Counted from the stretch's first letter, positions 27,477 to 35,975 are shown. The stretch is DNA of 64,000 nt from CBDANW01 sp965197825 (GCA_965197825.1 CBDANW010000003.1:3038001-3102000); one strand, 5' to 3'. Numbers and translations: made by a program. The notes: a model not told the origin generated them from the sequence alone.

Positions 27477-28310
27477 GTGAGACCCACGTGGAAAGGATTC
27501 CTTAAGCTGTCTTTGGTCAACGTTCCTGTGTGCATGTACCCGGCAGCTCGATCGCAGGCACTCTCTTTCAACCAGATTCACAAGGTCTGCAGTACGCGGA
27601 TCAAGTACGACAAGAAGTGTCCGACCTGTAACTGCAGTGTGAGCAACGACGACCTCGTCAGAGGCTACGAGTTCGCCAAAGACCAATACGTGATCCTCGA
27701 CGCCGAGGATTTCAACAAGGTTCGGCTCGATTCGTCCAAGTCGATCTCAATCGTGCAGTTCGTCGAAGAAGGTGACATCGACCCGCTGCACTACCACGGG
27801 TCCCATTACCTCGTTCCGGACGGGCAGGTGGCGCTCGAGAGCTTCGCCACGATCCGCAAGGTGATGAAGGAGAAAGGACGGGTCGCCCTCGCTAAAGTCG
27901 TCCTGAGCGGCAAGGAGCAAGTCATGGCCATCCGTCCGAAAGATGATGGCTTCGTCATGTCCAGCCTGTACTACGGGGATGAGGTTCGCAACATGAGCGA
28001 ACTCGAGGAGCTCGAGAATCAGCCCGACGTCAATCCCCAGGAGGTCAAGCTGGCGAGCCAGCTCATCGATAGCATCACCAAGCCGTTCGAGCCCGAGACC
28101 TTCGAGGACGACTACCGCAAGCAGCTTCTCGAGATCATCAAGGCGAAGGCCGAAGGCAAAGAGATCGTCGCGCCACCGCAGGTCGAGACCGGTAAGGTCA
28201 TCAATTTCATGGACGCCCTCAAGAGCAGCCTCGAGCGCGGGCAAGTCCCCTCCGCCCCTGCTAAGGACGAGGATGAACTTCCTGCCACCGGCACGACTGA
28301 CAAAAAGTAG
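27477..28310 (+). CDS. ku: Ku protein, non-homologous end joining
   Basis: Homodimeric ring protein that binds DNA double-strand ends and recruits the ligase. VRPTWKGFLKLSLVNVPVCMYP is the family opening (W-x-G-x-L-x-x-x-L-V-x-V-P-V), followed by LSFNQIHKVCSTRIKYDKKC with a C-P-T-C pair, EFAKDQYVILDAEDF, DPLHYHGSHYLVPD and the C-terminal helix KLASQLIDSITKPFEPE plus a short acidic-basic tail. GTG 27477 with AAGGGGG six bases upstream gives 277 residues, the usual length; the frame is open further upstream but not Ku-like. The ligase gene follows after 24 bp. Confidence 0.93.
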   Translation: MRPTWKGFLKLSLVNVPVCMYPAARSQALSFNQIHKVCSTRIKYDKKCPTCNCSVSNDDLVRGYEFAKDQYVILDAEDFNKVRLDSSKSISIVQFVEEGDIDPLHYHGSHYLVPDGQVALESFATIRKVMKEKGRVALAKVVLSGKEQVMAIRPKDDGFVMSSLYYGDEVRNMSELEELENQPDVNPQEVKLASQLIDSITKPFEPETFEDDYRKQLLEIIKAKAEGKEIVAPPQVETGKVINFMDALKSSLERGQVPSAPAKDEDELPATGTTDKK

Positions 28311-28334
28311 TGTCCACGGAGTCGTCATCTTTGA

Positions 28335-29282
28335 ATGACCGATTGGCTCGATAGGCAGATCACCCCCATGCTGGCCCACTCGGGCCGGCCATTCGATTCC
28401 AGCAAGCACCTGTATGAGATCAAGTGGGACGGCATCCGAGTGCTCGCCTTCTTTGGAAAGCGCGGGATACGACTCCAGACGCGGCGCCTGCTGGACACGA
28501 CGCGCCGGTACCCGGAGATAGTCCGCGCCCTGGGAAAACTTTCGGGAGAGGGGATCCTGGACGGAGAGGTCGTGGTTTTCGAAGGCGAGAGACCGAGCTT
28601 CGAGCGAGCCCTCGAGCGAGAGCTGGTCTCGGATCCGGGGAAAATCGCTCAACGCGCCCGCGACATTCCAGCTTACTACATCGCCTTCGATCTCCTGTAC
28701 TTGGATGGGCGCGTCCTGATGGATGAGCCCCTATCGGAGCGCAAACGGCTCCTATCGAAGCCGCTCACCGCTAACCCTCCCCAACCCATCATCGAGTCCG
28801 CCTTCATCCTGGAGCGGGGAATCGATTACTACCAACAAGCCGCGGCGCGGGGCCTGGAAGGCATCGTCGCCAAGACACTCGATGGCCGCTACCTTCCGGG
28901 CAAGCGAACGCGCGATTGGATCAAGATCAAGTTGCGGCGAACGATCGATTGCGTCGTACTGGGAACCGTTCTCGAGCGAGGCACGGGTCGGGTGAAGTCC
29001 CTGGTGCTCGGCGCCTATCGGGACGACGAGCTGATCTGGATGGGTAACGTGGGAAGCGGCCTGGATGGTGAGACACTTCGAGGTCTCAAGAAGGAGCTCG
29101 GCCCGCTTGCGAGCGAGCCCCCAAAGGGACTCAAGGTCGTCGCACCCGGCGAGGTGCGTTGGCTGAAGCCTGCCTTGGTTGCAAGGGTCGAATACGCCGA
29201 GACTACCCGAGAGGGGAGACTGAGGGCACCCGTCTTCGTGGGTTTTGTGGACTCTTCGCCGGAGGCCTGCCGCACTCCTTAG
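28335..29282 (+). CDS. ATP-dependent DNA ligase, LigD-type ligase domain
   Basis: 315 residues: nucleotidyltransferase domain with motif I YEIKWDGIRVLAF (catalytic Lys), GILDGEVVVFEG (motif III region), YYIAFDLLYLDG, GLEGIVAKTLDGRYLPGKRT (motif IV) and DWIKIKLRR (motif V), then an OB-fold from about 205 (VVLGTVLERGTGRVKSLVLG, WMGNVGSGLD). It seals breaks held by Ku. The polymerase and phosphoesterase domains of full LigD are absent here. The stop TAG at 29280-29282 lies at the very edge of a MITE-like element whose first bases are AGGG, so the last residues may be altered. Confidence 0.92.
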   Translation: MTDWLDRQITPMLAHSGRPFDSSKHLYEIKWDGIRVLAFFGKRGIRLQTRRLLDTTRRYPEIVRALGKLSGEGILDGEVVVFEGERPSFERALERELVSDPGKIAQRARDIPAYYIAFDLLYLDGRVLMDEPLSERKRLLSKPLTANPPQPIIESAFILERGIDYYQQAAARGLEGIVAKTLDGRYLPGKRTRDWIKIKLRRTIDCVVLGTVLERGTGRVKSLVLGAYRDDELIWMGNVGSGLDGETLRGLKKELGPLASEPPKGLKVVAPGEVRWLKPALVARVEYAETTREGRLRAPVFVGFVDSSPEACRTP

Positions 29283-29622
29283 GGCCCGGGCAAGAATAAC
29301 TACCTATTCTTGGACGCCGATGCATCCCGTCTGGCTGCGTTGCTCGCCGCCTTCCGCAGCGAGCCTGTCGAGCGGAGGGCTAGGCGGCGTCAGCGGCCGA
29401 ACTGGAAGAATGCCCATATATCCAGATATTATTCACTTCTCGCGCCTTGCCAGACGGGCGCCTCGACGCCCAAGAATGGGCATTTATTTTCGTAATTTCC
29501 TAGATTAAGGTCTCGACATCAATCCGCACAGGCGGATTCATTCGTGCGCATGTATTCAAGCACGAAGCGATCTAGGTATCTCCTGGTCCAACGGAAGCTA
29601 TTTTCCAAACGAGACTTTTTCG

Positions 29623-30537
29623 TCAGTTCTCTTCATCAAATGGAAGTGGGAAGTTATGTGAACTATTGATATTAACTTTTGGGAATACCCGCTGAAGTCT
29701 CCGTATGAACTCATCCCATGCGCGTTTAGGACTAGAGTTGATAACCGATTTCATAAGAGCGATGACTCCGGTTAGATGCTTTTGAAGTGCCGAGTGCCCA
29801 ATGTCGTAAGTAAGCCATTGGTGGTGTTTGGCTCGCCGATCCCCTCTTCTCATCTTTGGGTTTAGTTGTTCTAATTCCTCTCGAACCCCTGGGGCAAGAC
29901 GGTCCCAAACAATATCGTTGGTGTAGTGCCCGACAACTTGTGGACGGTTAATTTTCATGCCTTGCCACTGCCAGCCTCGAAGCCTGAATATCTCCTTATA
30001 GAATTCATCCGGGAATCGCTTGGCCCACTTTGCACGGTCGGCTAGAAGATACTTGTCCAGGATCTTTTGAAGCGCTTCTCGGTCTCGAATCTCTTGATAT
30101 TTCGTCGCTTCGTCAACTAGCGCGATGATGCCAACATGTGCAAATCCTCGCATGAGCACTTCGCAGGCGGCTGCGGTGCGCTTCTGAGAAGCGAGCAATA
30201 CGCCTTCGTCTCGGGCTTGCAGATAGACTTCACAGACTTGAGGTAGAAGTTCTGCTCTGTAGCCAACTGCTACCCCACCACGATATCGCTTAAATCTAAG
30301 CTTGGTGTTCGAAGACGCCAACTCTTTGCTTATAAATGGTTTCAGGTTATTTGAGGCGAGAAAGGGCGCTATTTGTTCGAAGCCGATGCGCTGGCCTGCT
30401 GGTTTGTGAGATTGGCCTATGGCGCGGAGAAAGCTGGATTGGGTCAGTACGCGCGTACCATCTTCGAGCACAGCGCATTCTATGGTGACTGAACCGATGT
30501 GAAGTTCTCCGGTGTGTGTTGCCTTCGGAATACTCAT
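29623..30537 (-). CDS. P63C-domain protein, passenger of the IS1595-type element
   Basis: 304 residues with no signal peptide. The C-terminal half matches the P63C domain seen in phage and mobile-element proteins: ALQKILDKYLLADRAKWAKR, FPDEFYKEIFRLRGWQWQG, PQVVGHYTNDIVWDRLAPGV, then LEQLNPKMRRGDRRAKHHQW and LTYDIGHSALQKHL. The N-terminal part (VTIECAVLEDGTRVLTQSSF, KRYRGGVAVGYRAELLPQVC) resembles KilA/antirepressor-like passenger proteins. ATG 30537 overlaps the transposase stop by 4 bases (ATGA), so it is translationally coupled. Molecular function is unknown; a DNA-binding regulatory role is a guess. Confidence 0.82.
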   Translation of the reverse strand: MSIPKATHTGELHIGSVTIECAVLEDGTRVLTQSSFLRAIGQSHKPAGQRIGFEQIAPFLASNNLKPFISKELASSNTKLRFKRYRGGVAVGYRAELLPQVCEVYLQARDEGVLLASQKRTAAACEVLMRGFAHVGIIALVDEATKYQEIRDREALQKILDKYLLADRAKWAKRFPDEFYKEIFRLRGWQWQGMKINRPQVVGHYTNDIVWDRLAPGVREELEQLNPKMRRGDRRAKHHQWLTYDIGHSALQKHLTGVIALMKSVINSSPKRAWDEFIRRLQRVFPKVNINSSHNFPLPFDEEN

Positions 30538-31406
30538 TGAATTACCCCGAGTCCGTGGTCGATGGTGAGCGCGAATGCGTGGTCCGAAGCGGCGCCACGA
30601 AGGTTGTAGCGGTAGCAGAACTCATCGACGTAGCGCTGTAGGTGCCGTCGGCTGACGCTGTGAAACTGGCCGAACATCCCACGCTTCAAAAGAGCCCAGA
30701 ACCCCTCGATTGTGTTCGTGTGGACCTCGCCGTCAACGTACCAGCGAGAGTGCCGGATGACGGAGTGAGGGAGCACCTTTGACATTCCGAGGTAGCCCTT
30801 GTACTCGTCGGTGATTAGGTGGGCCTCGTCCGTCTGCACTTGGTCACGGACGAAAGCGCGGAGGTTGCGACCTTTGATGAGCTTTTCCTTCCGGGTGGCC
30901 TTTGCCGCCACTCGCCCACCGCGTTCGACGGCACCGATGACTGGGGTCTTCTTGGTCCCGCGCCCAGGCTTTGACGGTGGTCCACCCTTGCGTGGCCTCC
31001 CTCCGATGTAGGTTTCATCCATTTCGATGATCCCAGTGAGTAGGTGTCGCTGCTCCGTCTGTGTCATGGCCTTACGGATCTGCATGGCGATCCGCCACGC
31101 GGTGTTCTTGTTGACCTTCAGATCCCGCGACAGCTGGAGAGCCGAGAGCCCCTTCTTGGCATTGAGTATCAACATGACAGCGAGGAACCACTTCTGAAGC
31201 GGCATGTGGGTATGGTGAAAGATGGTTCGGACGGTTACGCTAAACGATGTCTTGCAGGCGTAGCAGCGATGCCGATGCTGGAGCCGCGCCGTCCGGTCAG
31301 AGCCGCAGTACGGGCAGCGCGGGGTGCCGTTCCACCGCGCCAGCTCAAGATGCTCGATGCACGCTTGCTGGGTTGGAAACTGCTCGAAAATCTGTATGAT
31401 GTTTAT
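30534..31406 (-). CDS. IS1595-family transposase, start codon apparently lost
   Basis: The first ATG in frame (31205) would start at MPLQKWFLAV, but the frame is open and family-like for 67 codons further: INIIQIFEQFPTQQACIEHL, a zinc ribbon C-P-Y-C ... C-Y-A-C, then TSFSVTVRTIFHHTH. Family members begin M-N-I-I/V at the point where ATA stands here (31404-31406), so ATG to ATA is the likely change. The DDE core is intact: IIEMDETYIGG, LITDEYKGYLG and HTNTIEGFWALLKRG. It cuts and pastes the element. If ATA is not used, the zinc ribbon is lost and the element may be immobile. Confidence 0.85.
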   Translation of the reverse strand: MNIIQIFEQFPTQQACIEHLELARWNGTPRCPYCGSDRTARLQHRHRCYACKTSFSVTVRTIFHHTHMPLQKWFLAVMLILNAKKGLSALQLSRDLKVNKNTAWRIAMQIRKAMTQTEQRHLLTGIIEMDETYIGGRPRKGGPPSKPGRGTKKTPVIGAVERGGRVAAKATRKEKLIKGRNLRAFVRDQVQTDEAHLITDEYKGYLGMSKVLPHSVIRHSRWYVDGEVHTNTIEGFWALLKRGMFGQFHSVSRRHLQRYVDEFCYRYNLRGAASDHAFALTIDHGLGVIQ

Positions 31407-31577
31407 GAAACTAGCCTTTCGGGTGTTGGGCGTTCCTTACAGAACAAATACTCTCACACCTTGGGCTAGTTTGTCAAGACCTTAATCTAGGAAATTCCGT
31501 TTATTTTTGCCCAGACCCTTAGGATAATCGTCGGTCATCATAGGTATTATGCTCTACTGCGCATTCCGGCGATGGGC

Positions 31578-31583
31578 TATAAT
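31578..31583 (+). promoter_or_regulatory. Candidate -10 box upstream of the GHMP kinase
   Basis: Perfect TATAAT, 80 bp before the GTG at 31664. The hexamer 17 bp upstream (TACTGC) is a poor -35, so the assignment is weak. Confidence 0.35.
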
Positions 31584-31663
31584 GCGTCTCCTTTCCGCGA
31601 GTTCAAGCAGTGAGCGTGGTGAATTCGCAAGGAAAGACCTCGATATGAATAAGGAAACCCCTT

Positions 31664-32728
31664 GTGCCGACGACCCTCCACACCCGCGCCCCTACCCGTA
31701 TCGATTTAGCGGGAGGGACGCTGGACATCTGGCCCGTCTATCTCTTGCTCGAAGAGGCTGTCACCATCAACGTAGCGATCGACGCCTATGCGGAGGCGCG
31801 CATCGAGCAAACCGGAACCCGCTGGCGCGTGAAGGTGGAAGACCGCGGGCAAGCGATCGAATGCTCGACGCCGGAGGAGCTCGCTAGGCAGCCCGGCGCC
31901 GAGATCGCGGGTACGCTGCTCGGTTTTTTTGCACCAGACCAACCGCTTTCCATCACGACGCACAGCAAAGCTCCCCCCCAGTCCGGACTGGGCGCTTCCT
32001 CATCGCTGGGCATCGCGATAGCCGGTGGCCTGAACGCGCTGACTGGCGCTGGCCACCAGCCTTCCGACCTCATCGAGATCGTGAAGAATACCGAAGCTCG
32101 GATTCTGCGCACGATGACCGGGTCGCAGGATCACTATCCGCCGGTTTACGGTGGTGCTTGCTGCTTGTGGTGGGGTACGGGAAGAGTCCGGCGGGAGCCT
32201 CTCCCGCTGGATGGTCCGCGCTTCGAGCAGCGTTTCTTGCTCGCCTACACGCACCAACCACACCGGTCCGGAGCCAACAACTGGGAAGTCATCAAGCGCT
32301 TCCTCGACGGCGATGCCGGCACGCGACAGGCGTTCGAGGCCATCGGCAGCATCGCCGTTCACATGCGAGAAGCGCTAGTCCACCAGGACCTGGATCGAAT
32401 GGCGGAGTTGATTGGCGAAGAATGGGAGGCGCGACGGCGCCTGGCGCCCGCCGTCTCAAGCCCGGAGCTAGAACGGATCCTGGACTCGGCGATCGAAGCC
32501 GGGGCAGACGCCGGCAAGGCGTGCGGTGCCGGCGGGGGGGGATGCTTGCTGGTGGCTGCCAGGCCCGACCGGCGCCAGCCGGTAGAGGAAGCGATTCGCG
32601 CTGCCGGAGGTTCCCTGGTAGCCTTCCACGTCGATACGCAAGGCCTACAGACGAATTCGACAAATTCGACGAATTCAACAGGGGGGATGATTTGGCCACG
32701 GCAACACAAATCCGCAAGGGCTGGGTGA
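31664..32728 (+). CDS. GHMP-family sugar kinase (galactokinase/heptose-kinase-like)
   Basis: 354 residues. GHMP signature: RAPTRIDLAGGTLDIWPVY near the N-terminus, the ATP loop PPQSGLGASSSLGIAIAGG (about 105-123) and the closing GKACGAGGGGCLLVAA near 290. The lead R-I-D-L-A-G-G-T-x-D is that of the predicted mevalonate/galactokinase-like kinases related to D-glycero-D-manno-heptose 7-phosphate kinase; substrate unproven. GTG 31664 has AAGGAAA seven bases upstream. The last 22 codons include three imperfect 9-bp repeats (N-S-T-N-S-T-N-S-T) and overlap the start of efp by 37 bp, so the native C-terminus may be shorter. Confidence 0.85.
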   Translation: MPTTLHTRAPTRIDLAGGTLDIWPVYLLLEEAVTINVAIDAYAEARIEQTGTRWRVKVEDRGQAIECSTPEELARQPGAEIAGTLLGFFAPDQPLSITTHSKAPPQSGLGASSSLGIAIAGGLNALTGAGHQPSDLIEIVKNTEARILRTMTGSQDHYPPVYGGACCLWWGTGRVRREPLPLDGPRFEQRFLLAYTHQPHRSGANNWEVIKRFLDGDAGTRQAFEAIGSIAVHMREALVHQDLDRMAELIGEEWEARRRLAPAVSSPELERILDSAIEAGADAGKACGAGGGGCLLVAARPDRRQPVEEAIRAAGGSLVAFHVDTQGLQTNSTNSTNSTGGMIWPRQHKSARAG

Positions 32729-33255
32729 TCAAGATGAACAACGAGCTCTTCTTGGTTCTCGCCATGGATCACATTACACCGGGCAAGGGCAAGGCCTTCG
32801 TGCAAACCAAGTTGCGAGGTCTCAAGAACGGCCGCCTCTTGGACCATCGTTTTCGCTCTGTCGACAGTGTCGACAAAGCAGTTCTGACGGTCGTGGAAAT
32901 GAATTTCCTCTATAGCTCCGGCGACGAGCACCACTTCATGAACAACGAATCCTACGAGCAGATCATACTAACCAAAGACACGCTGGGCGACGCGCTCAAC
33001 TACATCGTCCCGAACACAACCATCAAAGTACAAATGCACGAAGCGACGGCCGTGGGTGTCGAGCTGCCCGGATCGGTCGAGCTCAAAGTGGCCGACACCG
33101 AGCCCGGAATCAAGGGTGCTTCGGCGCAGGCGCAAACCAAGCCGGCGACTCTGGAGACCGGTCTCGTCGTGCAAGTACCCTATTTCGTCGAAGAGGACGA
33201 GATGATCCGCGTCGACACCTTCGAGGGGAAGTACGTCGAGCGAGTCAAATCGTGA
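32692..33255 (+). CDS. efp: Translation elongation factor P
   Basis: 187 residues from TTG 32692 with AGGGGGG six bases upstream: MATATQIRKGWVIKMNNELF. Domain I carries the tip loop HITPGKGKAFVQTKLRGLKN; the first Lys of G-K-G is the residue modified in many EF-Ps. Domains II and III follow: MNNESYEQIILTKDTLGDAL, ATAVGVELPGSVELKVADTE and the C-terminal signature VQVPYFVEEDEMIRVDTFEG. It relieves ribosome stalling at polyproline, fitting the proline runs in the two TonB proteins. Overlaps the 3' end of the kinase gene; the long frame back to 32158 is not coding. Confidence 0.95.
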   Translation: MATATQIRKGWVIKMNNELFLVLAMDHITPGKGKAFVQTKLRGLKNGRLLDHRFRSVDSVDKAVLTVVEMNFLYSSGDEHHFMNNESYEQIILTKDTLGDALNYIVPNTTIKVQMHEATAVGVELPGSVELKVADTEPGIKGASAQAQTKPATLETGLVVQVPYFVEEDEMIRVDTFEGKYVERVKS

Positions 33256-33283
33256 CCGCGACCCGCGCGAAGGAGAATCGGAA

Positions 33284-33928
33284 TTGATCGTTTCTATCGG
33301 CTCCACTCGAGGACCCAAAGTCGAGGCAGTGCGACACGCGCTGTCCATTCTCAAGGAACGCTTCCCGGGCTTTCTTGGTGATGGCCTCCGGCTAATCGCC
33401 AGGACCGTACCCTCGGGGAGGGCATCCACTCCCCTCTCGAGCGCCGAGCTCATGGAGGGGGCGCGAACACGGGCGCAAGGTTTGTTCGAAACCCTATCGG
33501 AAGAGGGTACCGTGCCCGCGCTCTCGATTGGGCTCGAGGGAGGACTGCGGAGTGAAACCCCCGAGGGCAGCGATGAGCCGGTCGTTTCGCTGGAGGCATG
33601 GGCCTACACGACCGACGGAGTCAACGGCTTCTTCGGAAGCAGTGGTTGCTTGCCGCTGCCCGGCGAGCTCGTTCGAGCGGTGATCGCGGACGGGGAAGAT
33701 CTAGGGCCTGCGGCTGACGAATTATACGGCCAGCAAGATGTCGCGGGCCGGCAGGGAACGTTCGGAATACTGACCGCGGAGCTCGTGACTCGGGAGGAGG
33801 CGTTCGTCCGAGCGTTGCTGCACGCCTTGGCGCCTTTTTACAACGCCTCCGCCTATGCGACGCGAGTCAGAGACGTTTCCCGGCAGGACAAGAAACCTGC
33901 GCCCAGGCCGCCCACTCCAGAGGCCTAG
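33284..33928 (+). CDS. DUF84 (YjjX-type) inosine/xanthosine triphosphatase
   Basis: 214 residues, house-cleaning NTPase that removes ITP/XTP. MIVSIGSTRGPKVEAVRHAL is the family opening (nucleotide-binding S-x-N/R-P-x-K), followed by SSAELMEGARTRAQG, SIGLEGGLR, LEAWAYTTDGVNGFFGSSG and QQDVAGRQGTFGILTAELVT, a typical end. TTG 33284 is preceded by GGAG. 34 bp after efp and 11 bp before tdk, so likely one transcript. Confidence 0.85.
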   Translation: MIVSIGSTRGPKVEAVRHALSILKERFPGFLGDGLRLIARTVPSGRASTPLSSAELMEGARTRAQGLFETLSEEGTVPALSIGLEGGLRSETPEGSDEPVVSLEAWAYTTDGVNGFFGSSGCLPLPGELVRAVIADGEDLGPAADELYGQQDVAGRQGTFGILTAELVTREEAFVRALLHALAPFYNASAYATRVRDVSRQDKKPAPRPPTPEA

Positions 33929-33939
33929 GGCTCGACGCG

Positions 33940-34518
33940 ATGGAAGTCTTCCGCTCCCACCCCGGCTGGATCGAGGTCATCACCGGGAGCATGTTCAGCG
34001 GCAAGAGCGAGGAGTTGATCCGCCGCATGCGCCGCGCCCAAATCGCTCGTCAGAGAGTACAGATCTTCAAGCCGAGCATCGATGGCCGCTACAGCGTGGA
34101 GCATATCGTCTCTCATAGCGAAATGCGCATCGAAGCGGAGCTCGTACCCAATCCGGAAGAGATCGTTAAGCGGCTGAAACACCGCACGGAGATCTTGGGA
34201 ATCGACGAGGCCCAGTTCTTCGATACCTCACTGGTTCAGGTGTGCAACCAGCTTGCCAACATGGGTAAGCGTGTCATCGTCGCCGGGCTCGACCAGGACT
34301 ACTTGGGAGAACCCTTCGAGCCGATGCCCCAGCTCCTGGCGATCGCGGAGTACATCACGAAAACACTGGCGATTTGCGTGCGCTGCGGCAACCCCGCCAA
34401 CCACACGCAGCGGTTGGTTTCTTCAAACGAGAGGGTCATGGTAGGAGGTTCGGAGGCCTACGAAGCACGCTGCCGACGCTGCTTCGAACCGGGACCGACG
34501 CCGCCGGACAAGTCGTGA
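33940..34518 (+). CDS. tdk: Thymidine kinase, type II
   Basis: 192 residues. P-loop ITGSMFSGKSEELIRR, ILGIDEAQFFD (Walker B with catalytic Glu), VIVAGLDQDYLGEPFEPM, and the zinc site C-V-R-C ... C-R-R-C with the substrate lasso between (GSEAYEARCRRCF). Phosphorylates thymidine in the salvage pathway. ATG 33940 follows the DUF84 stop by 11 bp. Full length and intact. Confidence 0.95.
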   Translation: MEVFRSHPGWIEVITGSMFSGKSEELIRRMRRAQIARQRVQIFKPSIDGRYSVEHIVSHSEMRIEAELVPNPEEIVKRLKHRTEILGIDEAQFFDTSLVQVCNQLANMGKRVIVAGLDQDYLGEPFEPMPQLLAIAEYITKTLAICVRCGNPANHTQRLVSSNERVMVGGSEAYEARCRRCFEPGPTPPDKS

Positions 34519-34554
34519 GGACGGGTGCGCCCGCGTTGGAAAAGCGGCGGTCGA

Positions 34555-34923
34555 CTACTCGATGACCTTGATCTGGTCGGGTTGGTCTACACCCAGCAAC
34601 AATTGTTCGTCGACCTGGACGATGCGGCCCCCCGCCTGTATCTTCTTCCCACCGTACAGGTACTTGGGGGATCCCTTGAAGTTCCCGAGATACTCGGTGG
34701 GAACGACGACGCGGAGGTACTTTGTCTGGTTGCTGAAAATAAGGAAGACTCCCGCAGCGGTAGTTTCCGTTTTGAGAACCGTCCCCTCCACCCAGCGAGT
34801 CTCACCTAGATGGTCTGCCGCGTCCCGGTACGAGATCTTGGGAACGTCTTGTGCGGTGACAGTACTGGCGAATAGGCCGATGACGACAGCTAGTAGCAAG
34901 ACTGAGAGGACCTTCTTATCCAT
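34555..34923 (-). CDS. Small exported OB-fold-like protein
   Basis: 122 residues from ATG 34923, which is preceded by AAAGGAGGAGGGT. Signal peptide MDKKVLSVLLLAVVIGLFAS, probable cleavage after VTAQ (residue 26). The mature part (HLGETRWVEGTVLKTETTAA, VFLIFSNQ, YLRVVVPTEYLGNF, GKKIQAGGRIVQVDEQ) has the beta pattern of small tRNA/helicase-type OB folds found in periplasmic proteins. Ligand unknown. Convergent with tdk; the upstream frame to 34995 has no ribosome site. Confidence 0.75.
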   Translation of the reverse strand: MDKKVLSVLLLAVVIGLFASTVTAQDVPKISYRDAADHLGETRWVEGTVLKTETTAAGVFLIFSNQTKYLRVVVPTEYLGNFKGSPKYLYGGKKIQAGGRIVQVDEQLLLGVDQPDQIKVIE

Positions 34924-35282
34924 ACCCTCCTCCTTTTCCGGCCCGGTATGCTCCGCGGCGAGAAGGGCAACTCTTTCCCGCCTCGACGCATCCATGACGC
35001 GTTCACATTACATTGTCGACGAATCTGAAGTCAACCGAAAGGAAGCCAGCGGTAGTGCGGAACGCCCGCGACGGCATGGCCTCTTCACGAAAGCATTCAG
35101 AATCAACAGTTTGCAACCACGGTACCGCACGGACGCCGCGCCGCACGCGGTTTGTGCGACCCCAGGCAAACGGAGCAAAAATTGGAAAGCCGTCTTGCCC
35201 CCCTTCCTCGAGTTCTGATACCCTTAGCCCCGGTTCGGCCGGGCTTTCCTGGGGAAACCATCGGTACTAGAAGGAGGGAGTC
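34924..35282. other. Divergent intergenic region
   Basis: 359 bp between the OB-fold protein and the lipoprotein gene. It should hold both promoters; the strongest visible signal is the ribosome site GAAGGAGGG just before 35283. No repeat or RNA recognised. Confidence 0.45.
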
Positions 35283-35975
35283 ATGCTTAGATTCAAGGCA
35301 CTGATATTCTTGATATCTCCACTAACGCTTCAGCTCATCGCTTGCGGAGGTGGTTCGGAGCGGACGCTTCTCCGTACGTTCTTCACCGCTCTCCAAACGA
35401 ACGACAATACGACTATCGCCTCGATGTCGGCGGTCGGTTTCGAGGGAACGGTAGAGGCCTACGAGATAATCTCGGTGGGCGAAGACACCGTGCAGCCCTT
35501 CCGTCTGACCGAGCTCGAAGAGGCGGCCGAGCAATCCAAGGTAGCGCGTGACGAGCATTGGGAGGAGTTCGGCGTCTTCCAGGACGAGCACTTCGACGAT
35601 CTCGAGGTCATCCGGCAACGGATCGAAGAGGACCGCGAGTACCGTTTTTCGGGAAGACGCGGCGAGGTCCAGACCGAGTGGGACCAATGGCGCGAGGAAC
35701 GCAGCGGCTACGAAACTGCCCTCCGGGAAGCCGCTGCGACGGTCGACAGGGAGCGCAGCCGAGCCTCCATGTCGGTGATGGCCAACACCACCCTCGCGGG
35801 CTTCGGTGGTGAGGTCGCCACCAAAGAGGTGATGGTCAATATCACGACGACGGAAGAGGGTGAGAAACTCTACCGGTTCACGCTGTCGAGATACAATCTC
35901 ACCGCCGGGGAGAACCGCCCCCTGTCGCGTTGGATCATAACGGGCATCGAGGTTACGGCCGGTGGTACAACCTAG
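35283..35975 (+). CDS. Lipoprotein of unknown function with coiled-coil centre
   Basis: 230 residues. Lipoprotein signal MLRFKALIFLISPLTLQLIA, then Cys21 followed by GGGS. After TLLRTFFTALQTNDNTTIA, a helix-turn pattern seen in NTF2-like domains, comes a long charged helix (about 85-170: VARDEHWEEFG, DDLEVIRQRIEEDREY, WDQWREERSGYETALREAAA) likely to be coiled coil, and a short beta region at the end (EVMVNITTTEEGEKLYRFTL). I do not recognise the family. GAAGGAGGGAGTC gives a strong ribosome site. Confidence 0.75.
   Translation: MLRFKALIFLISPLTLQLIACGGGSERTLLRTFFTALQTNDNTTIASMSAVGFEGTVEAYEIISVGEDTVQPFRLTELEEAAEQSKVARDEHWEEFGVFQDEHFDDLEVIRQRIEEDREYRFSGRRGEVQTEWDQWREERSGYETALREAAATVDRERSRASMSVMANTTLAGFGGEVATKEVMVNITTTEEGEKLYRFTLSRYNLTAGENRPLSRWIITGIEVTAGGTT

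Larger units (their letters stand above)
29491..31499 (-). mobile_element. IS1595-type insertion element carrying a P63C passenger gene
   Basis: 2009 bp with terminal inverted repeats: left end CGTAATTTCCTAGATTAAGG (29491 onward), right end read inverted CGGAATTTCCTAGATTAAGG, each continuing TCT-Y-GACA. Flanked by an 8-bp target duplication TTTATTTT (29483-29490 and 31500-31507), as expected for the family. It holds a DDE transposase and a second ORF read in the same direction. The base composition of the passenger half is visibly more A/T-rich than the host genes. Inserted in the right arm of the MITE-like element. Confidence 0.88.
29281..31520. mobile_element. MITE-like element with long terminal inverted repeats, split by the IS1595-type element
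   Basis: Two arms of about 48 bp face each other: left arm 29288-29335 (begins GGGCAAGAATAACTACCTAT, ends CCCGTCTGGC) and right arm 29450-29490 continuing at 31508-31512 (read inverted it begins GGGCAAAAATAAATGCCCAT and ends CCCGTCTGGC). The match extends outward as AGGG-C-GGGCAA. Without the later insertion the element is about 225 bp with no ORF. Its centre (29340-29400) contains CCGCAGCGAGCCTG and GAGCGGAGG, resembling repeat family B. It abuts the stop codon of the ligase gene. Confidence 0.6.
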
